This document shows positions 32,415-44,700 of a DNA stretch of 64,000 nucleotides, piece by piece. A model generated the notes under the pieces. The model did not search any database and was not told where the DNA came from. It saw only the letters and a program-made list of their open reading frames with translations. Position 1 is the stretch's first letter; every line of letters starts with the position of its first letter. The DNA comes from Pyropia haitanensis (taxonomy: Eukaryota; Rhodophyta; Bangiophyceae; Bangiales; Bangiaceae). Made by a program: the position numbers and the translations under genes. The DNA lies in the NCBI GenBank assembly GCA_008729055.1, contig SDUX01000005.1:2997018-3061017 (forward strand), read 5' to 3'.

Positions 32415-33651
32415 GCGGCGGCGGCGGCGGCGCCGACGCCTCCCGTGGCGCCCGCCGTGGCCAGAGGATGACCGCCGAGACGGGCGCGCCCGCGGCTGGG
32501 GCGGCGGCGGGGGCGGCCGCCGCGTGCCGCGGCCGTCCCCGCTGCCGCCGCCCGCGGCGGCACGGGGTGGCGCCAGCGGCGGCGGCGGCCGCCGCCCACG
32601 TTGACGGCGGCAGGCCCACCCCACGCGGGGGCAAAAAGGCGGGCGTCGGCGCCAATGACGGGTGGGGCGGGCGGGATGGGGTGTAGGGGGGGGCGGCGGG
32701 GGGGGGGGGCGCTGAGGGGGGGGGAGCGCTCGCCCGGCCATGGTGGGGGGGGGGGGGGGGGCGGCGCACGGGGCGGCACGGCCGGCCAGGCAGCAACGAC
32801 GTGGCGCCGCCACGAGGGGGTCCGGAAGAAGACTGGCGGGAGGGGAGAGGCGGCCGGCGTCGGGGATGAGCGGGAGACCCCACACGAGCGAGGCGCAAGG
32901 GGGAGGGCGTCGGCGATGAGCAGAGGACCGCCCGAGCAAGCGAGGGCGCGCGGCGAGGAGGGAGGGGTGCAAAGGCGGCCGACGTGACGCGCACGCGTCC
33001 GCGGGGTGTGCCCTCGTTGGCCAACTGGGCGCGCGCCAGGCAGCGGGGCGTACAGAAAAACACCTGGGCCACGGCGAGATTCCGTTCGCCGAGCGCGGGT
33101 GCGTGATCCGGCAGCGTGCGTTTTGGCGGAGGTCGCCGATAGGGCGTGGAGGGGGGGGTGACGCGGGCGCGGGACGTGAAAGAGGGCGTCACCCGCCCCC
33201 GGTGGGGATCGGATTAGCCAAACGGGGCGAAAAGAGGGGCGTCGCACGGTCGGCTGTTTCGCCCAGTGGTGTGTGCACCGAAAAATTCGGTGCAATCTGT
33301 GCATTATTCAGTAGTGCACTGAAATGGGAGACGGTATTGAGCCAGAGTTTGGGACGCGCTTGGCGCAGACGAGAGAGGGCGGGCGTGCGCGATTGGCAGC
33401 GGGACGCAGCGGCTGCCACGCCGACCCGGCGCGGTCGCCGCCCACGCCACCGACGGGCGTTTCCCCACCGACCCGCCCGGCCTGCTGTGTCCCCCCTCCC
33501 CCCACCCTCTTTGTGCTCTCACCACCCCCTCTTCCCTTCCCCTCATACGAGTCCCTCGCCTACCCTCGCCCACACACCTTCACACACCCCATCTGTCTCC
33601 GCCTCACTGTCGGTGTCTTCCCCCCCGTCTTGAGTCTGGTGGGCGTCGTCG
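32116..33651. other. divergent intergenic region
   Basis: About 1.5 kb between the primase-like and VPS18-like genes. 32116-32780 is GC triplet repeat in which the primase-like frame stays open without an earlier ATG. 32880-33400 is of more balanced composition and may hold both promoters. I looked here for a beta-propeller exon of VPS18 and found none. Confidence 0.5.
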
Positions 33652-34887
33652 ATGCGCACCCCCCCGCCGCTGCGGCGTTCCCCCCCCCACCCCCCCCGCC
33701 ACAATGAGCTACGCCTCCCACCAGTCGTCGTCGCCGCTGCGGCGGCGGCCATCTTCCTCCTCCTCCCCCCCCGCGGCTCCCCCCACCCCTTTCCCCCCAC
33801 CGCGTCGCCCGCCCTCTCCACCTCCTCCCTCCCCGCCACGGCGGCCGCGGCGGCCGCGACCGTCACCGACGCGCCGCCGCCGCCCATTAGCCGGGAGGAA
33901 CTCCTCGCGACACAGGCGGCGGCGGCGGTCGCGGCTGGCGACGCGGCCGCCGCGGTCGCGCTCGCCGCCAAGATGCGCTCCGTCCGCATCCCGCCGGTGC
34001 TGCTCGCGCTCCTGCCGGGTCCCCCGGCCGAGGCGTACGCCGACGTGCCGCCGCCACCGGTGGCGGTGCGCCTGGCCGAGAGTGGCGTGGGGGGGGGAGG
34101 GGGGGTTGGCGCTGCCGCCGCGGGCAAGGCCGCCGGCGTCGTGGCGGCGGCCGCGTCGTCGCCGGCATCTGCATCGCACACGTCCGCGGTGGTGGGTTCC
34201 CCGGCGGCGGCCGCCGCGGCGGCAGCGGCGGGCGGCGCGTCGGTCGACGCGTGCGGGCTGGCGGCCGACTTTCTCTGCCGCCGCCTCGACGCGCTCGACG
34301 ACGCGCCGCCGTCGGTGCGCGCGGCCCTGACCGCCCTGATCGTCGAGCTGTACGCGCAGCGGATGGGGGTGGTGGGCGACGCGTGGGGGGGAGGGCCGGC
34401 GGACGCCCCTCCCGGTGGGGCTGCCGAGGGGGGGGACGGTGCCGCCGCCGCCGCCGGCTGGCCGCCCCCACGACCGCCGCCGCCACCGTCGCGGCCGCGG
34501 GGGCGGCGGCCGCCCGCCGCCGCGGCGGCGCTCGCACACTTTGCCGCCGACCACGCGGCGGAGCTGCACCCGCCGACCGTGACGGGCGTCCTCGCCGGCC
34601 ACGCGCACTTTGCCGCCGCCGCGGGGGTGGCGGCGACCGTCGCCGCGGCGGCCGCCACCGCCACCGCCACCGCCACCGCCGCCGCCGACGCCGACGCCGA
34701 CGCGGCCGCCGCGGCCGACGCGGCCGCCGCGGCCGCCGCCGCCGACGCGGCGGCGCGCGTCGGCGCCCGCCGCGGCGTCGTGCCGTCGGTGGCGGCGCTG
34801 GCGGGCGCCGACGTGGCGACGCTGTCGCGGCTGGCGCCGGCGCTGGCGCTGACCGCCCCGGCGGGGCTCGCCGCCCGCTGGCGGCAG

Positions 34888-34919
<32 letters not shown>

Positions 34920-35095
34920 GCGTGGGGGGGGGGGGGTGGCGGCGACGGCGGTGGCTGGTCGCCCGCCGTGGCGGGGCGGCGGGTGCTCGCGGCGCTCGCG
35001 CGGGTCGCCCGCGGCCACCCGGCCGCCGCGCAGCGGGCCGAGGCGTACGCGGCCGTCACGGGGCTGGCCGAGGAGCTGGTCGTGCCGCCGCCGCC

Positions 35096-35126
<31 letters not shown>

Positions 35127-35484
35127 GCTGCCGCCGGGCGGGGGGCCGACGCGGGGGCGTCCCACTCATCCTTGTTGGGTGGTGGCGGCGGCGGTGGCGG
35201 CGGGCCGGCGGGGGGGGGTGCGGCCGCGGCGGCGGCCGGCGGCTCGGAGGCGGGTACGTCGGACGGCGGCGGCGGCGGGGAGGAGGAGGACGTGGAGGTG
35301 CTCGCGTCCGTGGCGGTGCGCGGCTGGTCGCCGGCGGGGGGGCTCTCACGGGGCGGCGGCGCGGGCGGGCGGCGGCGCCCACCGCCGCCGCCGCCGCCAG
35401 GCGGCATCCTCCCGCTCCCGCCTGCCGCCATTGGCCGGCCGGCGCTCCCCGCCGCCAGCAGCAGTGGCGGTGTTGGCGGCGTCA

Positions 35485-35527
<43 letters not shown>

Positions 35528-35717
35528 GCGCGACGCGGGGCCGGCCGCCCGGCGGCGGCGGGTGGACCCCGCCGCCGCCGACGCGGCGGCGCGCGAGTAC
35601 ACCCTGCGCCTGCTCGTGACGCTGTACGCCGAGGCGGGCGACGAGGCCGCCGCGACGGCCGTCCTCCGCCGCGCGCTGCCGTCGCTGGATGACGTGCCGT
35701 CGGCGGCGCCAGCCGGC

Positions 35718-35752
<35 letters not shown>

Positions 35753-36512
35753 GGGTGGGGGTGGTGGCCGCCCGCGCCGGTCGGCGCGCGTGGCGGCCGC
35801 GGCGCTCGCGACGGCCAACACGGCCGGCTTTACGCGGCTATCCGTCTACCTGTATGGGTACCTAGCGCTGCATGATGACGCCGTCACCGCCGCGCTGTCG
35901 GTGGACGAGCGGCTCGCCGAGGAGCACGCCGCGGCGGTGGCGGCGGCAGGGGGGGGTGGCGGCGCCTCGGCCAGTGGCAGCACCAGCGGTGACGGTGGGA
36001 GCGACGGTGGCGGCGGTGGCAGCGGCGGCGGCAGCGGCGGGGGTGGCGGCGGCGGCGGCGGCGGCGGCGGCAGCGCGGCGCGGCGGGGCGCGGCGCTCTG
36101 GGCGGCGCTCGCCCGCCGCTCGGCCGACCCCGTCGCGGTCGCCGCGCGCAGCGGCGGCGTCCTCCGCGTCGACGCGGTGCTGCCGCTCCTCCCCCCCTTT
36201 ACCGTCCTCGACGGCCGCCTCCGGGCGGCGGCGCTCGCGGAGCTCGCCGACCACCGCCGCGCCGCGGCGGCGGCGGCGGCGGCCGCCGCCGCCGCGCTCG
36301 CCGCCGCGTCGCGGATGCGGGCGGACGTGGAGGCGGTGACGGCGTGGCGCCGCCGCCGCCGGGGGGGGGCGTACCCGTGTGGCCACCGCGCGCCGCCGGC
36401 GGCGGCAGAGGGCGGGGGGGGGGTGTGTGTGGCGTGCTCAGACGCGATGATTGACGCGGTCGACGCGCCGCTGGGGGGGGGGTGGGTCGGCAGCGCGTTT
36501 GGGGGTGGCTAG
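33652..36512 (+). CDS. VPS18: VPS18-like HOPS/CORVET subunit lacking the beta-propeller
   Basis: Vps18 (Pep3) is a core subunit of the HOPS and CORVET tethers on late endosomes, vacuoles and lysosomes. Matching blocks are FLCRRLDALDDAPPSVRAAL, LIVELYAQRMG, HFAADHAAELHPPTV (clathrin-type helical repeats); then, after a 13-base G run at 34924-34936 that shifts the frame, YTLRLLVTLYAEAGDEAAA, GFTRLSVYLYGYLALHDDAV, LSVDERLAEEHA, GAALWAALARRSADPV and LRVDAVLPLLPPFTVLDG. The C-terminus keeps only part of the RING: YPCGH and CVACSDAMIDAVD. The usual N-terminal propeller of about 350 residues is absent; the protein opens with Pro/Ala-rich sequence from ATG 33652. Ala and Gly runs inflate the length to about 950 aa. 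Alternative start: ATG 33704 in another frame. Confidence 0.78.
35484..35529 (+). repeat. ggc-triplet array coding for a Gly run
   Basis: About 15 triplets, inside the VPS18-like gene, reading as consecutive glycines. Confidence 0.8.
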
Positions 36513-36833
36513 GGCCGGCCGGGGTGGGGGGGGGGGGGAAGGGAACGAAGCGGAGCGCCGCGTGCGCGGCCGCCCTGCCAGAGGCGGCTGTGGTGGCGAC
36601 GGCCACGGCCGGCCGGCAGCCGCGGCCGCGGCGGCAGCGACGGCGACGGGTCGGGCGGCGACCGAGCGGGCGGCAGCGACGCGCCTGGCGCGTTTGCCCG
36701 GCGCCAGCCGCACCGCCGGCGACCCGTGTGCCGTCGCGCCGCGCGCCCCGGCCGTGGCGGCAGGCTCACCTCCAAACGTTCTGCCCACTGCCCCCCGATC
36801 AGTCGCATCTGCTCGTACTGCTCCGCACCGGCA

Positions 36834-36864
<31 letters not shown>

Positions 36865-37063
36865 TCTCCGCCCCCTCTGGCCTCCACTATCCCCGCACCG
36901 TTTGTGATGGGCACCCACCCCCACGCGAGGGCCAACCCGCCGCCGCGGCACGCACGCCGACACCCCCGCCCGTCTCCCACCCGCCGCCGGCCCGCCTCCC
37001 CGCCGCCCCGCCCCGTCCGTGCGCCGCCCCGGTCGCCACACCCGCGCCCGCCGCGCGGGCGGC
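36513..37063. other. convergent intergenic region
   Basis: About 550 bp, GC-rich, with a 22-base C run near 36840. No gene supported. Confidence 0.5.
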
Positions 37064-38739
37064 CTACGCGGCGCCCCCCTCGGGGTGCCGGTCTGGCGGG
37101 TCCACCGGCCGCCACGTCACCTCCACCTCGTCCGTCCGGTACCGCTGCGTGCACGTCGCCGCGCCCGCGTTCCAGCCCGTGTCGCCCGCCGCGGCGGCCG
37201 CCGTCCACCCGGTCGCCGCGCCCGCCGCGGCGGCCGCAGGCGTGGCGGGGGGTCTGGGCCCGCCCGCGGGCGGCTGTCTCCCCCCCCCCGGCTCCTTCCC
37301 CCCCCCCCCCGATGCGGCCGCCGCCGCCGTGGCGGCGGCTGCCGCCCGCTCCGCCGCCACCCCCCGGGTGGTCCACTGCAGCAGCCCCGTCCACGCAATC
37401 ATCGCCCCATTGTCAATGCAGTAGCGGTCGTCGGTGGCGAGCGCCACCCCCCCCCGCGCCTCGACCATAGTCGCCAGCATCGCCTGCAGCCGCAGGTTGC
37501 AGCCCACCCCCCCGACGACCAGCACCTGCGACTGGCCGGTCGCGGCGAGCGCGCGCTCGGTAATCTCCACCAGCGCCGCAAACACCGTCTCCTGTAGGCT
37601 GTAGCACAGGTCGCCCACGGTGTACTCGCCGCCGGCAGAGACGAGCGCGCCGGCCGCAACGGCCGCCTCGACCGACGACAGCAGCCCCGAAAACGACACG
37701 TCCATGCCCTTGACCACGTACGGGAGCGGCAGGAAGCGGGGCTCCCGGCCGCCCGCCGCCGCCGCCCGCGCGGCGAGCTCAATGTTGAGCCCCGGCGCCG
37801 GGTCGTTGGACAGCCCCACCGCCCGCGCAAAGCGGTCGAGCGCGTTGCCAACGGCCACGTCAATGGTCTCCCCAAAGATCCGGTACCGGCCGCCCGCGTA
37901 GGCAATCACCTGCGTGTTGCCGCCCGACACGTAGAGGACGACCGGGTCCGTGGCGGCGGTGACGAGGCGGCCCATCTCCACGTGCGCGACGCAGTGGTTG
38001 ACGCGCGCCAGGGGGAGGCCCCAGAGGCAGGCGAGGACGCGCGCGACGGTCGCGCCCGCCCGCAGGGGGGCGCCCATGCCGGGGCCCGCCGTGTAGGCGA
38101 GGAGCCCAATGTCGGGAGGGGTCAGGCCCGCCACGTCGAGCGCCTCTTGGACGAGCGGCACGACCACCGACCGGTGGTGAGCGGCGGTGGCGCCGGGGAG
38201 GAACCCGTGGCCAGAGGGGGCCACGTACGTGCGGCGGACGTTGGCAAGGATGTCGCCTGGGAGCGGGGTGAAGAAAAAGGAAACACAAAAAAAAAAAGCG
38301 ACGAGAGGGAAACGGACAGCGTCGCCGCACACAGCCAGGGAACGAGGCGAAGAGCAAGACACAGAGGGTACACGTCAGGCAGCCGTCCCGGCCGCACCAC
38401 CTACCAGGCGCAGCCAGGCCGGCGACCCTCCGCCACCCCCCCAACTACCCCTCTCCCGCTCTCCCAGCCCCGCGCACCCAAGGCCGGCGACGCCTTCCCC
38501 CCACCACCCAACACACGCAGCCGCCCTCCCCCACCGTCAACACCGTCACCACCACCACCACCACCGGCACCACCGGCACCACCGGCACCACCACCCCCCT
38601 CACCCCCCGCCCGCCACGCACCATTGTCCGCAACGATGCCGACGCCGACCTTGTTCGCGCTGCTCTCAATGCCCAAGCACAGCAGCCGCTTGTGCGCGCG
38701 CTTGGCCGCGGGCGCCGCCGCCGGCGGCGACGCGGCCAT
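37064..38739 (-). CDS. KAE1: tRNA N6-adenosine threonylcarbamoyltransferase (KEOPS subunit)
   Basis: Catalytic subunit of the KEOPS complex, which makes t6A at position 37 of ANN-decoding tRNAs in the cytosol. Exon 1 is 38739-38622 ([40 protein letters not shown]); exon 2 is 38256-37064. The 365-bp GT-AG intron falls in phase 1 within the Gly codon between ADN and [15 protein letters not shown]. The product is 436 aa against about 335 usually. Motifs: metal-binding HCVAH in [61 protein letters not shown] and [12 protein letters not shown]. The extra length is an Ala/Gly/Pro insert just before the conserved C-terminus [13 protein letters not shown]. No organelle-type (TsaD/Qri7) features are seen, so this is the cytosolic form. 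Confidence 0.95.
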
Positions 38740-39174
38740 GGCGCACGCCACGCGGGCACGGCGGCAGCGCGGACCACGCGCCGGCGCCCGTGTGGGACGA
38801 CGGCGTCGCAACCAGGCTGGGGCAGCGGCGCACACGTAGGGGGTGGGGTGGGGAAGGGGGGGGGGGGAGGAGGAGGAGCCGCCAACGCTTTGCCTTGGTG
38901 ACGACAGCCGCCGCGGCGCCAGCGTCGTACTGTAATTCCGCCCGGGCTGTTGATCCGTCGCGGCGTTTCGGCGGCCGCAACCTCGGCCACCTTTCGAAGT
39001 ATCGCAACCTCCGCCACGCCCGCCTCTGGACTGGCCGCAAACCCCGCGGGCCTGCCCACTCCCTCCGCCACCCTTCCTTTTCCCCTGTCCCCCCCCCCCG
39101 ACGACCCCCTCCATGCGCGGTGACGCAGCAGCCCCTTCCCTCCCCCCCCCGCTTCACCCCCGCCGGCACCCCGG
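38740..39174. other. shared upstream region of KAE1 and release factor 2
   Basis: 435 bp head-to-head gap. 38870-39060 is of more balanced composition than its surroundings and is the likely bidirectional promoter. No motif assigned. Confidence 0.45.
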
Positions 39175-39505
39175 ATGGCCGCCGCCCGCCGCTCCCCGCA
39201 CCCGCCGGCGTGGGCGCCCCCCCCCCCCCCCCATGGACGCGCCCTCCCCCCCCCAGCCGGGGCGTCTCGTCGCCACCCCCACGCCGGCAGCGCGGGTGGC
39301 GGCTGCCGCCAGGGACGGCCGGCCGCTGCCGCCTCCGCTGGGCGCTCGCCACCCCCGCCGCCGCCCGCCGCGGGCGCGCCGGCCGGCGGGTGCCGTCGGC
39401 GGGCGCGGCGGCCGCCGCCACCGCCGCCTCCCCAACCGGCGGTGGCGACAGCAGTGGCGACGGTGGCGGTGGCGGTGGTGGTGGTAGCGGTGGCGGTGGT
39501 GGTGG

Positions 39506-39558
<53 letters not shown>

Positions 39559-39866
39559 ACGAGGCGCTCAACGCGCTGCGGCGGCGCCTCGCGGCGCTGT
39601 CCCCCCTGGTGGCGGCCAACGTGGCCGCCGCGGATGTGGCGGCGCACGCCGCCGCGGCGGCGGACCTGGAAGCCGCGTCGGCCGACGCGGCGTTTTGGGA
39701 CGACCCCGCCGCCGCGTCGGCGGCGCTGCGGGCGCTCGCCCGCCACCGGGCGGTCGTTGCGCGGGTGGCCGACTGGGGGGGGGCGCTGGACGACGCCGCC
39801 GCGGTGGTGGAGCTGCTCGCCGACGCGGAGTCGCCCGCGGCGGGGGCGGTGGGCGTGGCGGCCGAC

Positions 39867-39937
<71 letters not shown>

Positions 39938-40275
39938 CGACGCGGCCGACGCCATGGACGACGCGGACCGGGCCGAGTGGCTGGCCGAGGCGGCCGGCCG
40001 CCTCGACGCGGCCGCGGCGGATATGGCCGCGTGGGAGACCGCCGCGCTCCTCCGCGGCCCGCACGACCACCTCGGCGCGGTCGTCACCGTCGTCGCGGGC
40101 GTCGGCGGCACCGACGCCGCCGACTGGGCGGCGATGCTCGTGCGCATGTACACCCGCTGGGCCGACGCGCGGGGGTGCCCGGTGCGGCTCGTCGACTGGG
40201 CCGACGGCGACGAGGCGGGGTGCAAGAGCGCGACGCTCGAAATCGATGTCGCGCCGGTGGCTGCCGACGCCGCCG

Positions 40276-40327
<52 letters not shown>

Positions 40328-41360
40328 GGGTGGCGGCGGCGGCGACGGCGTGTACGGGTACCTGGCGATGGAGAAGGGCACCCACCGGCTGGTGCGGATC
40401 AGCCCGTTCAACGCGCAGGGCAAGCGGCAGACGTCGTTTGCGGGCGTCGACGTCATGCCGCTGCTCGACGAGTCGCGCGCGGGGGAGGTCCCCATCCCCG
40501 ACGCGGACGTGGAGGTGACGACCATGCGCGCGGGGGGGCGGGCGGGCAGAACGTGAACAAGGTCGAGACGGCGGTGCGGGTGGTGCACCTGCCGACGGGG
40601 ATTGCGGTGCGGGCGGCGAAGGAGCGGACCCAGCGGATGAACAAGGTATGGTGGGGGGCGGGGGTGGTGGGGGTGGCGAGGGGGGGTGAAGGGCGGGGGG
40701 GGTGGGGGGGGGGGGGGGGGTGGGCCTGACGGCAGCCGACGCTGGGCGGGCTGCCGACACGGGCGGGCGGCGGGGGGGGGTCCGCCTCTGGCGACGCGTG
40801 CACCGCTGGCGACTCTGGGACTGGGCGCGCGCGCCACTGCGGGCGGGGGAGCCGGCGCGCTGGTGTGACTGGCTGGTGGGCGGCGCCGCCCGTGGCGCGG
40901 GGCGGCGGTCATGCCCGGCCGCACGTGGCGGCGGCGACGGAGGTAGCGCTGCGTGACTCACGCGTGGCGGCGCTGTGGCCCTTCACTCCCTCTTCCCCCT
41001 TCCCCCCCACCGGCTGTTTTTTTTTTCTTTCTTGTCCCTCTCGTCTTTGCTTCCATGGTTCCGCCCCCCCCCCCCGCCGCCGACGCACAGATGCACGCGA
41101 TGCGGATCCTCAAGGCCAAGCTCCTCGTCATTGCCGCCGAGCAGCGCGTCGAGGAGCTGGCCGCCATCCGCGGCGACGCGGTCGACGCGGCGTGGGGCAC
41201 CCAGATCCGCAACTACGTGACCGCGCCGTACAAGCTGGTCAAGGACACGCGGACGGGGGTGGAGGCGACGGACGTGGAGGGCGTCCTGGGGGGGGCGATC
41301 GACCCGTTTATTTTCGCCGCGCTGCGCCACCGGGAGCGGGAGCGGGAGGGGGGACTGTGA
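39175..41360 (+). CDS. PRFB: organellar peptide chain release factor 2
   Basis: Releases the finished peptide at UGA and UAA stops; nuclear-encoded and presumably plastid-targeted, since plastids keep RF2. Exon 1 is about 39175-40645 and exon 2 is 41091-41360, with a 445-bp GT-AG intron joining TQRMNK to [10 protein letters not shown]. The Arg/Pro-rich N-terminus ([15 protein letters not shown]) looks like a transit peptide and changes frame across a C run at 39217-39232. RF2 features are FWDDPAAA in domain 1, [50 protein letters not shown] and, after a frame break in the G run 40532-40538, [14 protein letters not shown], then [24 protein letters not shown] and [18 protein letters not shown]. 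Literal translation stops at UGA 40554 one residue block before the GGQ motif; one extra G restores it. Three Gly-run inserts are present. Confidence 0.9.
39497..39558 (+). repeat. ggc-triplet array coding for a Gly run in RF2
   Basis: About 20 GGC/GGT triplets reading as glycines immediately before the first conserved helix ([11 protein letters not shown]). Similar arrays occur at 39868-39937 and 40276-40330 in the same gene. Confidence 0.8.
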
Positions 41361-41761
41361 CGGGGGAGGGCGCGCGAGCGGGAGGGGGGGGGGAGGGGGG
41401 GTGGGGGGGGAGGGGAGGGACGACCGTATGGGTGTGGGGATTGGGCAGCAGCCTGGGCGGCACGAGGCCACAGTTTGTGTCGGGGCCGAGGCACTTGGCG
41501 TTGCTTCTCATGGCGTGCGCCAAGGGTGCTGGATACGCTTCGGGCGTCCTTCGTGTGCGGAATAAAAAACTATACAGCTGTGTGCGGAATTGAAACTACA
41601 CAGGGTGCGGTCCTCCCCCGTGGAGGACCGGGGCCCAGTTCTATTGCCTACAAAGAAAAGAAAAAAAAAAGGAGAGCAGAAAAGAATAGAGGTAGAGAGT
41701 GAGAGTGCAGCGCAGTGGGGGGGGGCATGACCTGGCTGGAGCCCTGCGGACCTAAAGAGCT
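41361..41761. other. convergent intergenic region
   Basis: About 400 bp between RF2 and WNK. A G-run stretch (41380-41420) is followed by AT-richer DNA holding aataaa at about 41561 on the plus strand, a possible polyadenylation signal for RF2. No gene seen. Confidence 0.5.
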
Positions 41762-44700
41762 CTAGACGCGGCGCGGGGACGGCGACGCTGACGGGGACCG
41801 CTGGGAGGGCTCGGGCGGCGACGGGCAAGGCCACTCGTTGGGCGCCTGGCCGGCCGGCGTGCCGCCACCGACAACGGCGGGCGACGGGGAGCCGACCGCC
41901 CCCATGACGCCGCGGCCGCCGGGCGCGGGCCGGAGGCCGCGGAGGGAGCCACTCAGATTGAGACGCGACACGGCCGGCCGCGAGCGGCCGCGGGCGGCCA
42001 CGTCGGCCGCCGCCGCGGCCGCCGCGGCCGCGGCCGCCGCCGCCGCCTTGGCACTGCTGCGGCTGCTGCGGCTGCCCCGGGAGGAGCGGCCGTCGAGGGA
42101 GGTCCGCGTAAGCTGCTGCAGCTGCCGCGCCTGCTCGGCAGCCAGCTCCTGGCGCTGCCGCTCAAACGCCGTCTCCATCGCCACCCGCTCCCGCTCCACC
42201 GAGTCGACCAGGCCGTCGGGGGAAGAGCTGGCGCCGTCAGAGGAGGAGCGCGTCAGGTCCGTGTCGGGGTCGATGGGGGGTGGCGCGGCGTCGCCGTCAG
42301 GGCCAACCACAAGGCCCCGCGCCTCGCCTGCGATGAGCGCCAGCTGATCCAATGACCCGCTCGGGTGAGCCGCGTGACGGTGCGGCACGCCTGCGGGGAC
42401 CGACTGGCGCCCCAGCTCGCGAAGCGCCGCCGCCTGCAGCGCCTTGACGTCTATGCGCGGCAACGACGACGACTGCGTGGTGCCATCGTCGTGCTCGTGC
42501 CGCGAGGCATTGCGGCTGCCAAGGAAGGCGGCAGTGGCCGCCTCGTGAACCGACTCAGGCCCAGCTTCATCACTATAGAGGCCGAAGCCGCTACCAAGTG
42601 CGCCCGTCTCGCTGCGTGCAGTGGAAGGAGTAACAGAGGGGAGTGTCGGGAACCGGTTCAGGCCCACAGAGGATGTGACAACGTCGACTCGCATCGCCGA
42701 CAGATCACTGCGCTGCCTGGACAGCTCCCCTTGCTGCACAGGTCGCGTATGGTACCGCATGCTCGTCGACGACGCGTGGGACGCGTCGGCCAACAGCTCC
42801 GCATCGCTGCCGTTCGAAGATCGCGTAACCTGAGATACCAATGGTCTCCTCTCCTCTCCCGCCGATTGCTCAGGCGCAGAACGCTGCTCGCTCCACGTGG
42901 CCGCCTCCGACAGCAGCGATAAGATCGCTCCTGTAACGGGTAGCGCACTCGCCCGCGCTTGGTCGGCAGGGGTCAAGCCCCACCTGTCACGGACGGACAC
43001 GTCCGCGCCAGCCGATAGTAGCGCGTCGACAACAGCCACGTGGCCTTTGGCACACGCCTGATGCAGTGCAGTGTTGCCCTCATAGTCAGCAAAGTTCACC
43101 CCCCCAGCAGCAGCGCCGTCCCGCGACCGGATGGCGGCAACGTACGCCTCCACCGCAGCGGTGTTACCATCCGCCGCATCTCGTACAAACTGAGCCGCGC
43201 GGGTGACGGCCTCAGCCACGTTCTCCTCCGAGCGCCCCGAGCCCGTATCGTCTGCATCCGACACGGCCACCTGCGAGTCGTCGTACTCCGAGTCGTGCCC
43301 GCTGTCGGAAGACATGTCCGCCTCGTCCTCGTCGTCGGGGAAGGGAGGCACCGGCGCACCGTGCTGCCGAAGCACCCGAAGGCAGTCATAGTGCTCGTTG
43401 TTGAGCGCGTCCACCGCGGGTGAGTTGCCAAACCGGTCCGTCACGTCCCACGAGGCACCCGCCGTCAGCAGCATGTCAACCACCTCATGGTGGCCCTCAC
43501 TGCACGCAATGTGCAATGGTCGCCGACCATCATAATCGGCGTGGTTGGGTAGCGCGCCCAACGAAAGGTGGTTGGCTGCGCGCGCAAGGGAGCCCCGTGC
43601 ACACATGGCCATCAGTTGGATGCTCTGGCTCTCAACGCGCATACTCGGGGACTCCCCATTCTCGTCCAAGCCGCCGTGTTGCTCCAGCAGCGCCACCAGC
43701 TCCGCGTGCTTGTTCTTTATCGCATCCGCGAGCGGCGTCGAGCCCCACCGGTCCCGCGCATTGACGTCGGCCCCGTACTCAATCAGTAGCTGCGCAACCG
43801 CACAGTGGCCGTTGGATGTTGCAATATGCAACGCCGTGCGACGATCATAATCTGCAAAGTCCGCCGACGCCCCTTTCTCAAGCTTGTTCAACACCAGGTC
43901 CCGAGAGCCCCCTGCAGACGCGTTCATCAGCTGCATGCACAACGCGTAGTGCGCGCCATCAAACTCGTCTTCGTCATCCGCATCGGTCGCCGCCAGCGTA
44001 CCCGACACATTGTGGGGATGCCCCGCCGGGTTCGCCGACGAACTCGTGTTGCTGCCCCGAGAGCGGTTGGGTGCACTGACAGTAAATGTCTTGGAGCGGG
44101 GCTTGGCAGACCCCGTACTCTTGGATGTGGAACGCTTGCCCTCCGCCGTGGCCCGGCCCCCACTGTCCGGGACGGCAGCGGGCCGCGGGCGGCCAGGCGC
44201 CTTGACGCCCGCAGAGGACTTGGCGCGGCTCGCGGCCGTGCCTTTAACCTCCCTCGGCTCCTTCAGCTTCGAAGCAGACTTGGACGGCACCACCTTACGC
44301 GACGTGCTCCGCTGGACGTCAGCCTCCGAAGGAGAGATCAGCACAACCGGCACGGGCGCCTCGGCCGACGGAGACGCACGGCGACCAAGTAGCCGCGCCT
44401 TGTGGGAACCCGACGTCGCAGGCTTGTGGCGATCGCGCCCATCCACAGCGCCTTGCGCCGAGAGTCCACCAGGCCGCCCCGCGGCCGCCGCCGCACCAGC
44501 ATCAGTAATGGAAGCTGGGAGCGCCAATGCAGCCGGCGCCAGCACCGCCGGCGCGCCATTCGTAGCGGATCGGGAAGAGCCCGACGCGTGGCCGAGGATC
44601 GACGAAAAGCCATTGGCCTTGGGAGTCGTCACCGTCGCGTTCGTCGGCCGCGGCGCTGCCGGTCTGGACTCAATCACGACCGTCGTCAGGCGCTCGGGGT

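Noticed and set aside
29199..32471. 1090-aa plus-strand frame made largely of Arg, Pro and Ala
   Set aside because: Shadow of GC triplet repeats opposite the primase-like gene.
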